Below the pieces are notes generated by a model that worked only from the letters and a program-made list of their open reading frames with translations, ran no database searches and had not been told where the DNA came from. From Streptomyces sp. NBC_01262 (lineage in GTDB: Bacteria > Actinomycetota > Actinomycetes > Streptomycetales > Streptomycetaceae), in contig NZ_CP108462.1 in assembly GCF_036226365.1 (NCBI RefSeq), forward strand, positions 4,400,501 through 4,464,500: DNA of 64,000 nt, in the 5' to 3' direction. How positions within the stretch are numbered: position 1 is the first letter of the stretch; every line of letters begins with the position of its first letter. This document shows positions 16,340-27,084 of this stretch, one piece after another. The position numbers were made by a program, and so were the translations under genes.

Positions 16340-17860
16340 TTACGGGCGACGGAGCGCGTCCGCGGCGTCCGCGCCGCCGGCCAGCTCGGTCTCCAGGAGC
16401 TGCTTGCCGAGCAGCTCGGGGTCGGGCAGCTCCATCGGGTACTCGCCGTCGAAGCAGGCCCGGCACAGGTCCGGCTTGGCGATGGTGGTCGCCTCGACCA
16501 TCGCGTCGATGGAGATGTACGCGAGCGAGTCGGCGCCCAGCGACTTGCCGATCTCGTCGATCGTCATGCCGTTGGCGATCAGCTCGGCGCGGGTGGCGAA
16601 ATCTATTCCGAAGAAGCACGGCCACTTCACCGGCGGCGAGCTGATCCGGATGTGGACTTCGAGCGCGCCCGCCTCGCGGAGCATCCGGACCAGCGCGCGC
16701 TGGGTGTTGCCGCGGACGATCGAGTCGTCCACGACCACCAGGCGCTTGCCCCGGATGACTTCCTTGAGCGGGTTGAGCTTCAGCCGGATGCCCAGCTGCC
16801 GGATGGTCTGCGAGGGCTGGATGAAGGTCCGGCCCACGTAGCTGTTCTTCACCAGGCCCGAGCCGTACGGGATCCCGCTGGCCTCGGCGTAGCCGACGGC
16901 GGCCGGCGTACCGGATTCCGGAGTCGGTATCACCAGGTCGGCGTCGACCGGGGCTTCCTTGGCGAGCCGGCGGCCCATCTCCACGCGGGAGAGGTACACG
17001 TTGCGGCCCGCGATGTCGGTGTCGGGGCGTGCGAGGTAGACGTACTCGAAGACGCAGCCCTTGGGGCGGGCCTCGGCGAAGCGGGAGGTGCGCAGGCCGT
17101 TCTCGTCGATCGCGACCAGCTCGCCGGCCTCGATCTCGCGGACGAAGGACGCGCCCACGATGTCCAGGGCGGCGGATTCGGAGGCCACCACCCAGCCGCG
17201 CTCCAGCCGGCCGAGCACCAGCGGGCGGATGCCCTGCGGGTCGCGGGCGGCGTAGAGGGTGTGCTCGTCCATGAAGACGAGGCTGAAGGCGCCCTTGACC
17301 TGCGGCAGGACGCGGGTGGCGGCCTGCTCGACGCTCAGCGGCTTGCCGTCCTCGTCCACCTGGCAGGCGAGCAGCGCGGTGACCAGGTCGGTGTCATTGG
17401 TCGCCGCGACCCGGGTCGACCGGCCGTTCCCCTGCGGGATCAGGTCGGCGACCAGTTCGGCGAGCTCGGCGGTGTTGACCAGGTTGCCGTTGTGGCCCAG
17501 CGCGATGGAGCCGTTGGCGGTGGCGCGGAAGGTGGGCTGGGCGTTCTCCCAGACCGAAGCGCCGGTCGTCGAGTAGCGGGCATGTCCCACCGCGATGTGA
17601 CCTTGGAGAGAGCCGAGGGAGGTCTCGTCGAACACCTGGGAGACCAGTCCCATGTCCTTGAAGACGAGGATTTGCGAGCCGTTGCTCACCGCGATGCCCG
17701 CGGACTCCTGTCCACGGTGCTGCAGCGCATACAGCCCGAAATAGGTGAGTTTGGCGACCTCTTCGCCGGGGGCCCAGACACCGAAGACGCCACAAGCGTC
17801 CTGGGGGCCCTTCTCGCCGGGGAGGAGGTCGTGGTTGAGGAGTCCATCACCACGAGGCAC
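16340..17860 (-). CDS. purF: Amidophosphoribosyltransferase
   Basis: 506 residues from GTG 17860. PurF transfers the glutamine amide to PRPP, the committed step of purine synthesis. The N-terminal nucleophile is Cys23 in QDACGVFGVWAPGEEVA, behind a 22-residue propeptide that must be removed, as in other actinobacterial PurF. The glutaminase continues with ALQHRGQESAGIAV and GHNGNLVN. The C-terminal phosphoribosyltransferase has the PRPP loop VVVDDSIVRGNTQ. Two Cys in DLCRACFDGEYP fit the Fe-S-containing class. First gene of the purF-purM operon; a palindrome-like site lies about 60 bases upstream. Confidence 0.97.
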   Translation of the reverse strand: MPRGDGLLNHDLLPGEKGPQDACGVFGVWAPGEEVAKLTYFGLYALQHRGQESAGIAVSNGSQILVFKDMGLVSQVFDETSLGSLQGHIAVGHARYSTTGASVWENAQPTFRATANGSIALGHNGNLVNTAELAELVADLIPQGNGRSTRVAATNDTDLVTALLACQVDEDGKPLSVEQAATRVLPQVKGAFSLVFMDEHTLYAARDPQGIRPLVLGRLERGWVVASESAALDIVGASFVREIEAGELVAIDENGLRTSRFAEARPKGCVFEYVYLARPDTDIAGRNVYLSRVEMGRRLAKEAPVDADLVIPTPESGTPAAVGYAEASGIPYGSGLVKNSYVGRTFIQPSQTIRQLGIRLKLNPLKEVIRGKRLVVVDDSIVRGNTQRALVRMLREAGALEVHIRISSPPVKWPCFFGIDFATRAELIANGMTIDEIGKSLGADSLAYISIDAMVEATTIAKPDLCRACFDGEYPMELPDPELLGKQLLETELAGGADAADALRRP

Positions 17861-17921
17861 GGCACCGAGTCTAGGGCAGGTTCGGCTGTCGTCCGAACGA
17901 GGGATCTTGGTGAATTGCGGG

Positions 17922-17933
17922 TCTATGCGCGTA
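17922..17933. promoter_or_regulatory. Possible operator upstream of purF
   Basis: TCTATGCGCGTA matches 10 of 12 positions of TCTACTCGCGTA in the palindrome before purS (25027-25042). It is embedded in a second dyad, GGGT...ACCC. It lies 62-73 bases upstream of the purF start. The shared motif suggests a common purine regulator; this is inference from two sites. Confidence 0.35.
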
Positions 17934-17972
17934 ACCCGTTGCGCTGTACGGGATGTGACGTACGCCGTCCGG

Positions 17973-19694
17973 TCAGGCAGATGGACGCAGGTCCGGCTCG
18001 CGGACCATGGCATTGATCTCGGCGGCGGCACGGGCGGCCCGGTTGCGCATCCCGAAGGCCCGCTCGGCCTGGGGGAAGCCGACCGATCCGAGCTTCACGT
18101 CGGCGCTGCCCTTGCAGGTGCGCACGGTCAGGTAGCCACCGTCGCCGTAGACGACCCGTTCGATGTCCTCCCAGGGGAGGTACCGGCTCCTGCCGACGCG
18201 ACGGATCCGCAGGCCGGAGGCGTCGGCGGTGATCCGCCAGACGAGACAGGCTGCGCAGGTCGTGGCGAACCAGTAGACGGCGAACAGCCCACCGGCCCAC
18301 TCCAGGAGGCCTTGGTGATCGTTGTCGTACAGCAGGCCCGCGAGCAGGGCGGCCGCGAAGCACAGCATCAGCACACCGAAGATCCGGATCACCGGGCCGC
18401 CGTTCCAGCGGAGCGGCCCCTTCACCGGTCCCATCGTCGAGGCCGCCCGGGAGATCTCGGCCTCCTCGTCCTCCCTGCGGCGCCGGGAATCGGCGGACCT
18501 TTCCCGTTGCGCCTGCTGTTCCCGGTCGGCCGACCGCTGGTGCTCCGGCCTTTCCTGCCGCGCCGGCAGGGCACTCGTCTCGACCGCGGGCGCGCCGGAC
18601 GTCCGGTGGCTCAGCAGCAACAGCTCGGCCCCCTCACGCGGAGCGCCGTACAGAACGGCCTCGCGGAGCGCGGCGCGGGTGTCGCCCTGGGGCTCGTACG
18701 AGAGGAGGGGGCGGCGGCCATCCGTGTCGTCGGCGGCGAATATCTGCGTACGGCCGCCGCTGCGGCGGGTCAGGACGCGCAGGGCGGGCGCCGGGGTGCG
18801 GGCGAGGGACCGGGCGCGGGTGGCGGCGAGAAGGCCGACCGCGAGGAGGGCGCTGCCGAGGGCCGCAGCGGCGAAGGGGTCGATCTGCCGGTCACTGAGG
18901 TCGTGGTAGGGCTCGGCCACGAGCCGCATCCAGCCGCCGTTCACCAGGACGGGGACGGTGCTGCCCATGTCGTAGAACTCCGGGTACATCGCGTCTATGC
19001 GGTGGCGACCGGCCGGCTCACCGCCCTCGAACCGCACCAGGAGCGCCTCGTCGGGCACGCTGCCGACGACCACGGCCCTGACATGGGCGGCGGTCGCGGC
19101 CTTCGCCTCGTCGGAGCGGAACGTCTGGACGGACAGGGCGCTGACGACGGCCGCGTAGGCGAGGAGCACCAGCCCGGTGGCCATGAGGGCCCGGCCCCGG
19201 CGGGACGGGGTCGGCAGTTCGGGGGCGGCGAAGGTCAGGCCCCCGCTCGCGTCGAGAGCCAGGGCGCGCTGCCGCCGCCGGACGAGCAGCCGCATGAACG
19301 CGCTCACCCAGCTCCAGCACACGACGGCGATCAGGGCGACGTCGGCGGCCTTCTCGCCGGTGCCGCCCGTCCACATGCGGCCGTCGGTCATGGCGGCGAG
19401 CACCAGCGGCGCCGACAGCAGTGCCAGTTCGGGCACCAGCCAGAGCCAGGCGAAGTGACAGAAGAAGAGCAGGGCCACCACGGCGTCGCCCCACTGCGGG
19501 CCGCAGGGCGCGGACACCGTGCACGGCCGGTCGGGCGACTGCACGAGCGCCGCGAACGCCACGACCGGAAGCGCCAGCGCGGGCCACCGGCGCCTCGCCC
19601 AGACCGGCAGACGGGCGGCAGCCCAGCGTTCCGCGTCGGCGGTCAGCCAGGGGCGGGCCGGAACGTCCTGCGGCCGCACGGGAGTCGTGGTCAC
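17973..19694 (-). CDS. Multi-pass membrane protein with C-terminal bacterial PH domain
   Basis: 573 residues from GTG 19694. Hydrophobic segments occur at about residues 35-50, 70-110, 120-140, 175-195 and 275-295, and two more near 425-475. A charged Gln/Arg/Glu-rich linker sits between them. The last ~90 residues (ITADASGLRIRRVGRSRYLPWEDIERVVY...) resemble the small bPH domains of actinobacterial surface antigens. The central segment LYGAPREGAELLLL is shared with the protein at 20831-21682, so they are paralogs. Not part of purine metabolism by sequence; co-location with purF may be chance. Function unknown. Confidence 0.8.
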   Translation of the reverse strand: MTTTPVRPQDVPARPWLTADAERWAAARLPVWARRRWPALALPVVAFAALVQSPDRPCTVSAPCGPQWGDAVVALLFFCHFAWLWLVPELALLSAPLVLAAMTDGRMWTGGTGEKAADVALIAVVCWSWVSAFMRLLVRRRQRALALDASGGLTFAAPELPTPSRRGRALMATGLVLLAYAAVVSALSVQTFRSDEAKAATAAHVRAVVVGSVPDEALLVRFEGGEPAGRHRIDAMYPEFYDMGSTVPVLVNGGWMRLVAEPYHDLSDRQIDPFAAAALGSALLAVGLLAATRARSLARTPAPALRVLTRRSGGRTQIFAADDTDGRRPLLSYEPQGDTRAALREAVLYGAPREGAELLLLSHRTSGAPAVETSALPARQERPEHQRSADREQQAQRERSADSRRRREDEEAEISRAASTMGPVKGPLRWNGGPVIRIFGVLMLCFAAALLAGLLYDNDHQGLLEWAGGLFAVYWFATTCAACLVWRITADASGLRIRRVGRSRYLPWEDIERVVYGDGGYLTVRTCKGSADVKLGSVGFPQAERAFGMRNRAARAAAEINAMVREPDLRPSA

Positions 19695-19717
19695 CGCCGC
19701 ATTATGCGGCTCGGGTC

Positions 19718-20506
19718 TCAGCCCAGAACAGGCAGGTAGGCCGTGAGATCGGCCCGCTCGCCGCTGGAGGAGACCGCGGCGGCGTCCAGGGCGGCGGCCC
19801 AGGTCGTGCGGCCGGTGGCGAGGCGGATCCAGGTGCGGGGGTCGGTCTCGACGACGTTGGGCGGGGTGCCGCGGGTGTGCCGGGGTCCGGGGACGCACTG
19901 GACGGCGGCGTAGGGCGGGACGCGGACCTCTACGGAGTTGCCGGGCGCCTGGTCGGCGAGGGCGTCGGCGAGGAGGCGGACGACGGCCGCGAGGGCGCCC
20001 TTGTCCAGGGGGATGGCCAGGCCGGTCGCGGTGGCCAGGTCGTCGGTGTGGACGACGAGTTCGACGAGCCGGGTGACCAGGAAGTCGGTGGAGCGCATGG
20101 TGCCCAGCGTGATCCGGATCAGCCGGTCGGGGTCGACGGCCGCGTCGAGTACGGTCGCGAGCCGCTCGGCGGCGTCCGCGATGCGCGCGGCGGCTTCCGT
20201 ACGCCCGGTCGCGGCGGCGGCCTCGCGGGTGTCCTCGTCGAGCCGGTCGGCGATGGTGACCGTGGACCGCGCCCAGGCGGAGAGGTCCAGGTCGGGCTTG
20301 CCCGGGACCTCCTCGGCGACCAGACGCGGTATGACCTCGATCTGCCGGGCGATGTGCACCAGCAGGTGGTGCACATCCCAGTTCGGCAGCCCGGACGGAC
20401 CCGCGAGCGCGTCCGCGCCCAGGGAGCGGGCCGCGTCCAGGACGTGGCCGACCTGGGCGACGAGCGCGGCGCGGGTCTTGGCGGGGGCGTAACTGCGGGG
20501 CGGCAT
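19718..20506 (-). CDS. Maleylpyruvate isomerase-family mycothiol-dependent enzyme
   Basis: 262 residues from ATG 20506. The N-terminal part has the DinB-like four-helix fold signature of MDMPI proteins: GLPNWDVHHLLVHIARQ with metal-ligand histidines, and later LVELVVHTDDLA. The C-terminal ~80 residues (VPPYAAVQCV..., WIRLATGRTTWAAAL) match the SCP2-like domain often fused to it. Such enzymes use mycothiol, the actinobacterial thiol, as cofactor for isomerisation or detoxification; the substrate here is unknown. It precedes the membrane protein gene by 23 bases and is probably co-transcribed with it. Confidence 0.85.
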   Translation of the reverse strand: MPPRSYAPAKTRAALVAQVGHVLDAARSLGADALAGPSGLPNWDVHHLLVHIARQIEVIPRLVAEEVPGKPDLDLSAWARSTVTIADRLDEDTREAAAATGRTEAAARIADAAERLATVLDAAVDPDRLIRITLGTMRSTDFLVTRLVELVVHTDDLATATGLAIPLDKGALAAVVRLLADALADQAPGNSVEVRVPPYAAVQCVPGPRHTRGTPPNVVETDPRTWIRLATGRTTWAAALDAAAVSSSGERADLTAYLPVLG

Positions 20507-20529
20507 ACGCCCGAGCGTAAAGCCTTGGA

Positions 20530-20733
20530 TCAGGCGGTGGGGCGCTCGAAGGTGAGCAGCAGGCCCTCGACGGCGCCGGGGCCGATGCGGCCCTTGACGT
20601 CGGCAGCGGTGATCGCCTTGAGCTGCCAGCCGTCCGCGGCCTGCTTGTTGAGGGTCTTCTCCAGCTTGTCGCTGTCGAGGGCGTCGCCGATCAGCGACTC
20701 GCGGAAGTTGACGACCTTGTACTCGAAGCTCAT
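20530..20733 (-). CDS. DUF4177-like small protein
   Basis: 67 residues from ATG 20733. The sequence MSFEYKVVNFRES...LNKQAADGWQLKAI matches the short DUF4177 family: a strand, a helix and the NxxAxxGWxL motif. It is cytoplasmic with no catalytic residues evident. The stop lies 24 bases before the MDMPI-family gene on the same strand, so a small operon with it is likely. Function unknown. Confidence 0.85.
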   Translation of the reverse strand: MSFEYKVVNFRESLIGDALDSDKLEKTLNKQAADGWQLKAITAADVKGRIGPGAVEGLLLTFERPTA

Positions 20734-20830
20734 GGGTCCGGGCCTTTCGGTTGGAAGGGAACGGCCCAAGCCAATCACCGTACGGCGTGCTCGCGCACCC
20801 CTAGGGGAGGAGATCAACAGCACGCCGTGA

Positions 20831-21682
20831 TCAACCGGCCGGATGTACCGGCCCCGCCCACCGGTCGACCAGCGGGCCGCCGTCCCGGTCGGCGCAGAGC
20901 AGCAGCAACTCGCCGCCCTCGTACGGCGCCCCGAACAGCACGGCGGGGCGCAGCCGGGTGCCCTCGGCGGGCGGCTGCGCGCGTTCGGGCTCGCCCGGCT
21001 CGGTCTCGGGCGTCACCGGGGTGGAGAAGAGCGGGCGGCGTCCCGCCGTGTCGTCCCCCGCGTACACCCAGAGCCTGCCGTCCTCGTCGTCGCGCGCCAG
21101 CGCCCTGAGCACGGGCACCTCGGCCCTGCGCAGGCGCACGGCCCGGTAGCGGGCCGCCGCCCCGGCCGAGGCGAGGGTCAGCGCCAGCGGTGCCAGCGCC
21201 GGCACCCAGACCGACGGCACCGCCAGGGCCGCGCCGAGCCCGATGCGTACCGACCCCGTCCACAGCGCCGGCACGGGCCTGGGGAGGGCGAGCCGGGTTC
21301 CGTCCGCCGCGTTGGCGGCGAGCAGCCGCTGACGGCGCCGGGTGCTCATACGGTGCCGGGCCGCCGCCCAGCCGAACGCGAGCGCGGTCAGCACGGGGGC
21401 GTACGCCGCCGGGGGCGCCGTGCAGATCAGCCACCCGGCCAGGGCGGGCCCGGCTATGAGGGTGAGCTCGGGAAGGCGGAGATACCAGTACAACTGCGCC
21501 GCCGCCAGGGCCACATGGACGGCGCCCCATTCGTGCGGCTCCAGGCCCACGGCGATCGCGGCCGCCACGACAAGCCCTGCCGCCGCCCACACGGGCCGTG
21601 CCCACGCCGCCGGACGGCAGGCCGCCCAGCGCGTGGCATCCCGCGTCAGCCAGACGGGCAGCGCCTTATCGCTTTCGGTCAC
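20831..21682 (-). CDS. Membrane protein, shorter paralog of the PH-domain protein
   Basis: 283 residues from GTG 21682. Layout: a short N-terminal region (PVWLTRDATRWAA, mirroring PWLTADAERWAA of the protein at 17973-19694), about five hydrophobic segments between residues 30 and 185, then a soluble part with AVLFGAPYEGGELLLL. The paralog has AVLYGAPREGAELLLL in the same place, then continues into two more helices and a PH domain that this one lacks. The two genes bracket the MDMPI/DUF4177 pair. No function is known. The pair looks like a duplication followed by loss or gain of the C-terminal module. Confidence 0.75.
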   Translation of the reverse strand: MTESDKALPVWLTRDATRWAACRPAAWARPVWAAAGLVVAAAIAVGLEPHEWGAVHVALAAAQLYWYLRLPELTLIAGPALAGWLICTAPPAAYAPVLTALAFGWAAARHRMSTRRRQRLLAANAADGTRLALPRPVPALWTGSVRIGLGAALAVPSVWVPALAPLALTLASAGAAARYRAVRLRRAEVPVLRALARDDEDGRLWVYAGDDTAGRRPLFSTPVTPETEPGEPERAQPPAEGTRLRPAVLFGAPYEGGELLLLCADRDGGPLVDRWAGPVHPAG

Positions 21683-21734
21683 GCCCGTGAGTATGGTGCC
21701 CGGCGCTGTGGGCCGGGGTTCCAGGCCGGTTACG

Positions 21735-21766
21735 GGACGGGGCGGAGAGAATCCCCCGCCCCGTCC
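21735..21766 (-). terminator. Terminator of the purS-purQ-purL operon
   Basis: GGACGGGGCGG (21735-21745) and CCGCCCCGTCC (21756-21766) form a perfect 11-bp stem 33 bases past the purL stop. There is no T-run. Confidence 0.7.
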
Positions 21767-21798
21767 TTCGTTACGCCGGGTTGGCCCGGATACTCCGG

Positions 21799-24724
<2,926 letters not shown>

Positions 24725-24728
<4 letters not shown>

Positions 24729-24970
24729 GAGTCCACCCGCACGGTGAAATCTTCGATCACGGTGTTGGCGAGGAAGGTCTCCGCCATCTCGTGGATACGG
24801 GCGAGGGCGGCATCGTCGACCGGCCCCTCGACTTCGAGTTCAAAGCGCTTGCCCTGCCGTACATCCGCGATTCCCTTGAACCCGAGACGCGGCAGCGCAC
24901 GCTGCACCGCCTGGCCCTGCGGGTCGAGGATCTCCGGCTTGAGCATGACGTCGACTACGACGCGTGCCAC
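24725..24970 (-). CDS. purS: Phosphoribosylformylglycinamidine synthase subunit PurS
   Basis: 81 residues from GTG 24970, preferred over GTG 24976 because GGGAG lies at good distance and homologs start (M/V)ARVVVDVML. PurS is a small alpha/beta dimer that bridges PurL and PurQ in the FGAM synthase complex. Signature: [29 protein letters not shown] and the terminal [10 protein letters not shown]. It is the first gene of purS-purQ-purL; a perfect palindrome lies 57-72 bases upstream. Confidence 0.95.
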
Positions 24971-25026
24971 GGTCACTCCCGGTGGTGGTGTTGCGTGAGA
25001 CGTGCCTCAGCGTACCCCGTTCGAAA

Positions 25027-25042
25027 ATCTACTCGCGTAGAT
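25027..25042. promoter_or_regulatory. Palindrome upstream of purS
   Basis: ATCTACTCGCGTAGAT is a perfect 6-4-6 dyad 57-72 bases before the purS start; a TACGCT resembling a -10 follows it. A related half (TCTATGCGCGTA) lies in front of purF. It is a good candidate repressor site for the purine operons; the regulator is not in this window, as far as I can tell. Confidence 0.5.
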
Positions 25043-25154
25043 ATGGGCGGAAATCGGAACGGAAATCCGGCGGTCCCGATTGCGGCCAGGACACGCTGGG
25101 GAAATATCCTGTGGCTTCGTTTGGCAATGTTTCCCGATGTACAAATGAAAAGTA

Positions 25155-25184
25155 TTGACCTCGGCCGGTCGGATTCGATACAAC
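25155..25184 (+). promoter_or_regulatory. Predicted promoter of lsr2
   Basis: TTGACC (25155-25160) and TACAAC (25179-25184) are separated by 18 bases and lie 52 bases upstream of the lsr2 ATG, in an unusually AT-rich stretch (about 25080-25190). This fits a vegetative-sigma promoter. Confidence 0.55.
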
Positions 25185-25236
25185 AACGCACGTCATCACA
25201 GGTGCGAACCTGTTCCGCACGAAAGGACCGATATCC

Positions 25237-25554
25237 ATGGCGCAGCGCGTAGTGGTCACCCTCTCCGACGACCTCGATGGCGGCCAGGCGGAGGAAACGA
25301 TCACTTTCGGCCTGGACGGGAAGTCCTACGAGATCGACCTTTCCTCCATCAATGCGGACAAACTGCGCGACGCGCTCTCGCCGTACGTCGAGGCCGGCCG
25401 CAAGCACGCACGCTCCGGCAAGACCTACAAGCGCACCTCCGTCGCCCCCGACCCGGCGGCGGTCCGGGCCTGGGCGCGCTCGAACGGCTTCGACGTGCCG
25501 CCGCGCGGCCGCATCCCGAAGAAGGTCTACGAGGCCTTCGCCGAGGCCAGTTGA
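25237..25554 (+). CDS. lsr2: Lsr2 family nucleoid-associated protein
   Basis: 105 residues from ATG 25237 with GAAAGGA upstream. The N-terminal dimerisation domain (AQRVVVTLSDDLDGGQAEETITFGLDG..., EIDLSS) and the C-terminal DNA-binding helices ending in RAWARSNGFDVPPRGRIPKKVYEAF are classic Lsr2. The RGR motif of Lsr2 inserts into the minor groove of AT-rich DNA; here it reads PPRGRIP. Lsr2 silences horizontally acquired and specialised-metabolite genes in actinobacteria. Streptomyces usually carry two lsr2-type genes, and I cannot tell which one this is. Its upstream region is itself AT-rich, so autoregulation is plausible. Confidence 0.93.
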   Translation: MAQRVVVTLSDDLDGGQAEETITFGLDGKSYEIDLSSINADKLRDALSPYVEAGRKHARSGKTYKRTSVAPDPAAVRAWARSNGFDVPPRGRIPKKVYEAFAEAS

Positions 25555-25661
25555 GCCGACCGGGCCTCGCCCCGAGTCGATTGGACAGCCACCCCCGCTG
25601 ATCCGCTAGAGTCTGAGGCACGCCGAGGGCAGGGCCGAAAGGCCAGGTCAGCGGAGGTCAC

Positions 25662-25733
25662 GCGGGTGTAGCTCAGTAGTAGAGCGCCCCCCTTCCAGGG
25701 GGGAGGCGCAGTGTGCAATTCCTGTCACCCGCT
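25662..25733 (+). tRNA. tRNA-Gly (UCC) with atypical T-arm and D-loop
   Basis: Acceptor GCGGGTG pairs with CACCCGC, the D-stem is GCTC/GAGC, and the anticodon stem is five C-G pairs around CTTCCAG (anticodon TCC), so it is clearly a glycine tRNA. The T-arm is abnormal: CAGTG-TGCAATT-CCTGT, where only two of five pairs can form. The loop reads TGCA in place of TTCG/TTCA, so the GTPsiC element is GTGC. The D-loop has AG where G18G19 should be. Either a decaying pseudogene or a tRNA that avoids the ribosome, as cell-wall glycyl-tRNAs of staphylococci do. The next two genes are normal tRNA-Gly(GCC). Confidence 0.8.
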
Positions 25734-25789
25734 CTGACTGCAGTACGTGTTCCGGTTGCTCGAAAGTGATCGGGTACAGTAGTCGCCGT

Positions 25790-25861
25790 GCGGACGTGGC
25801 TCAGTGGTAGAGCATCACCTTGCCAAGGTGAGGGTCGCGAGTTCGAATCTCGTCGTCCGCT
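25790..25861 (+). tRNA. tRNA-Gly (GCC), copy 1
   Basis: Acceptor GCGGACG pairs with CGTCCGC, the anticodon loop TTGCCAA gives GCC, and the T-arm GAGTTCGAATCTC is normal. TACAGT at 25775-25780 is a good -10 element just upstream. Confidence 0.95.
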
Positions 25862-25870
25862 CTGTGCTTC

Positions 25871-25906
25871 ACGAAGGCCCCGGATCATCCGATCCGGGGC
25901 CTTCGT
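25871..25906 (+). terminator. Terminator after tRNA-Gly copy 1
   Basis: A perfect 16-bp stem (ACGAAGGCCCCGGATC at 25871-25886 with its complement at 25891-25906) and loop ATCC, 9 bases after the tRNA. Confidence 0.85.
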
Positions 25907-25985
25907 CGTGTCTTCGTCGTGTCCGTGCCAATCGGGTTTGGCACTCGCGCGGGGCTCGGTTAGAGTAGGCCTCGCAACACCGCAA

Positions 25986-26058
25986 GCGGACGTAGCTCAG
26001 TTGGTAGAGCGCAACCTTGCCAAGGTTGAGGTCGCCAGTTCGAACCTGGTCGTCCGCT
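25986..26058 (+). tRNA. tRNA-Gly (GCC), copy 2
   Basis: The acceptor stem is identical to copy 1, the anticodon loop TTGCCAA gives GCC, and the T-arm CCAGTTCGAACCTGG is canonical. It differs from copy 1 in the D-arm and anticodon stem, so the two are not recent duplicates. Confidence 0.95.
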
Positions 26059-26064
26059 CAGAGC

Positions 26065-26100
26065 CCGAGGGCCCCGGATCGAATGATCCGGGGCCCTCGG
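26065..26100. terminator. Bidirectional terminator between tRNA-Gly and purC
   Basis: A perfect 16-bp stem (CCGAGGGCCCCGGATC at 26065-26080, complement 26085-26100) and loop GAAT, 6 bases after the tRNA and 12 bases after the convergent purC stop. Confidence 0.85.
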
Positions 26101-26111
26101 CATTTCCGCGA

Positions 26112-27011
26112 TTACCAGGAAGTCCCGGTCAGCCGCTCGTACGCCTCGATGTACTTGGCGCGGGTCTGCTCGACCACCTCGGCCGGCAGGGCCGGCGGCG
26201 GCTGCTCGCTCGCGCGGTCCCAGCCGGAGGCCGGGGAGGTCAGCCAGTCGCGCACGAACTGCTTGTCGTACGAGGGCTGGGAGCGGCCGGGCTCCCACTG
26301 CTCGGCGGGCCAGAAGCGGGACGAGTCGGGGGTGAGCACCTCGTCGGCGAGGGTGAGGACGTCACCGGCGTCGAAGCCGAACTCGAACTTCGTGTCGGCC
26401 AGGACGATCCCCCGCTCGCGGGCGATGTCACGGGCCCGGCCGTATACGGCGAGCGTGGCCTGACGCAGTTGCGCGGCGGTGTCCGCGCCGACCTGGCGGG
26501 CGACCTCCTCGTACGACACGTTCTCGTCGTGCTCACCGACCTCGGCCTTTGTGGCGGGGGTGAAGATCGGCGCGGGCAGCTCGGAGCCGTCGGCCAGTCC
26601 CTCCGGAAGGGCGACCCCGCACACCGTGCGGTCCTGGTTGTACTCGACGAGGCCGGAGCCGGTCAGATAGCCCCGGGCGACGCACTCGACCGGCACCATG
26701 CGCAGGGACTTGCAGACCGTGGTGCGGCCCGCCCAGTCGGCGGGGGCGCCGGCGGGCAGTTCGGTGGAGATGACGTGGTGCGGCACGAGGTCGGCGAGCT
26801 GGTCGAACCACCACAGCGAAAGCCGCGTCAGCACCCGGCCCTTGTCGGGGATCTCGGTGGGCAGCACCCAGTCGTAGGCGGAGATTCTGTCGCTGGCGAC
26901 CATCACCAGCTCCCCGGCCTCGTTCTGGTACAGGTCGCGCACCTTTCCGGTGTGCAGATGCACCAGGCCCGGCACCTGCACCGGCTCGGGCTTTTCGACG
27001 AATCCGGACAT
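26112..27011 (-). CDS. purC: Phosphoribosylaminoimidazole-succinocarboxamide synthase
   Basis: 299 residues from ATG 27011, the longer (~300-residue) actinobacterial/eukaryotic-type SAICAR synthase. Motifs: GKVRDLYQNEAGELVMVASDRISAYDWVL at the ATP site, VECVARGYLTGSG, TPATKAEVGEHDENVS and the late ADTKFEFGFD. It couples CAIR with aspartate using ATP. It appears monocistronic: the next minus-strand gene upstream ends 73 bases away, and the palindrome seen before purS and purF is not present here. Confidence 0.97.
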   Translation of the reverse strand: MSGFVEKPEPVQVPGLVHLHTGKVRDLYQNEAGELVMVASDRISAYDWVLPTEIPDKGRVLTRLSLWWFDQLADLVPHHVISTELPAGAPADWAGRTTVCKSLRMVPVECVARGYLTGSGLVEYNQDRTVCGVALPEGLADGSELPAPIFTPATKAEVGEHDENVSYEEVARQVGADTAAQLRQATLAVYGRARDIARERGIVLADTKFEFGFDAGDVLTLADEVLTPDSSRFWPAEQWEPGRSQPSYDKQFVRDWLTSPASGWDRASEQPPPALPAEVVEQTRAKYIEAYERLTGTSW

Positions 27012-27084
27012 GGGTCCTCCACGGTCGGCGGTTCAGCTCCCGATTCTTCCGTATGCGGTGGGTTCGGGCGCGAGCCGGGTCGCG

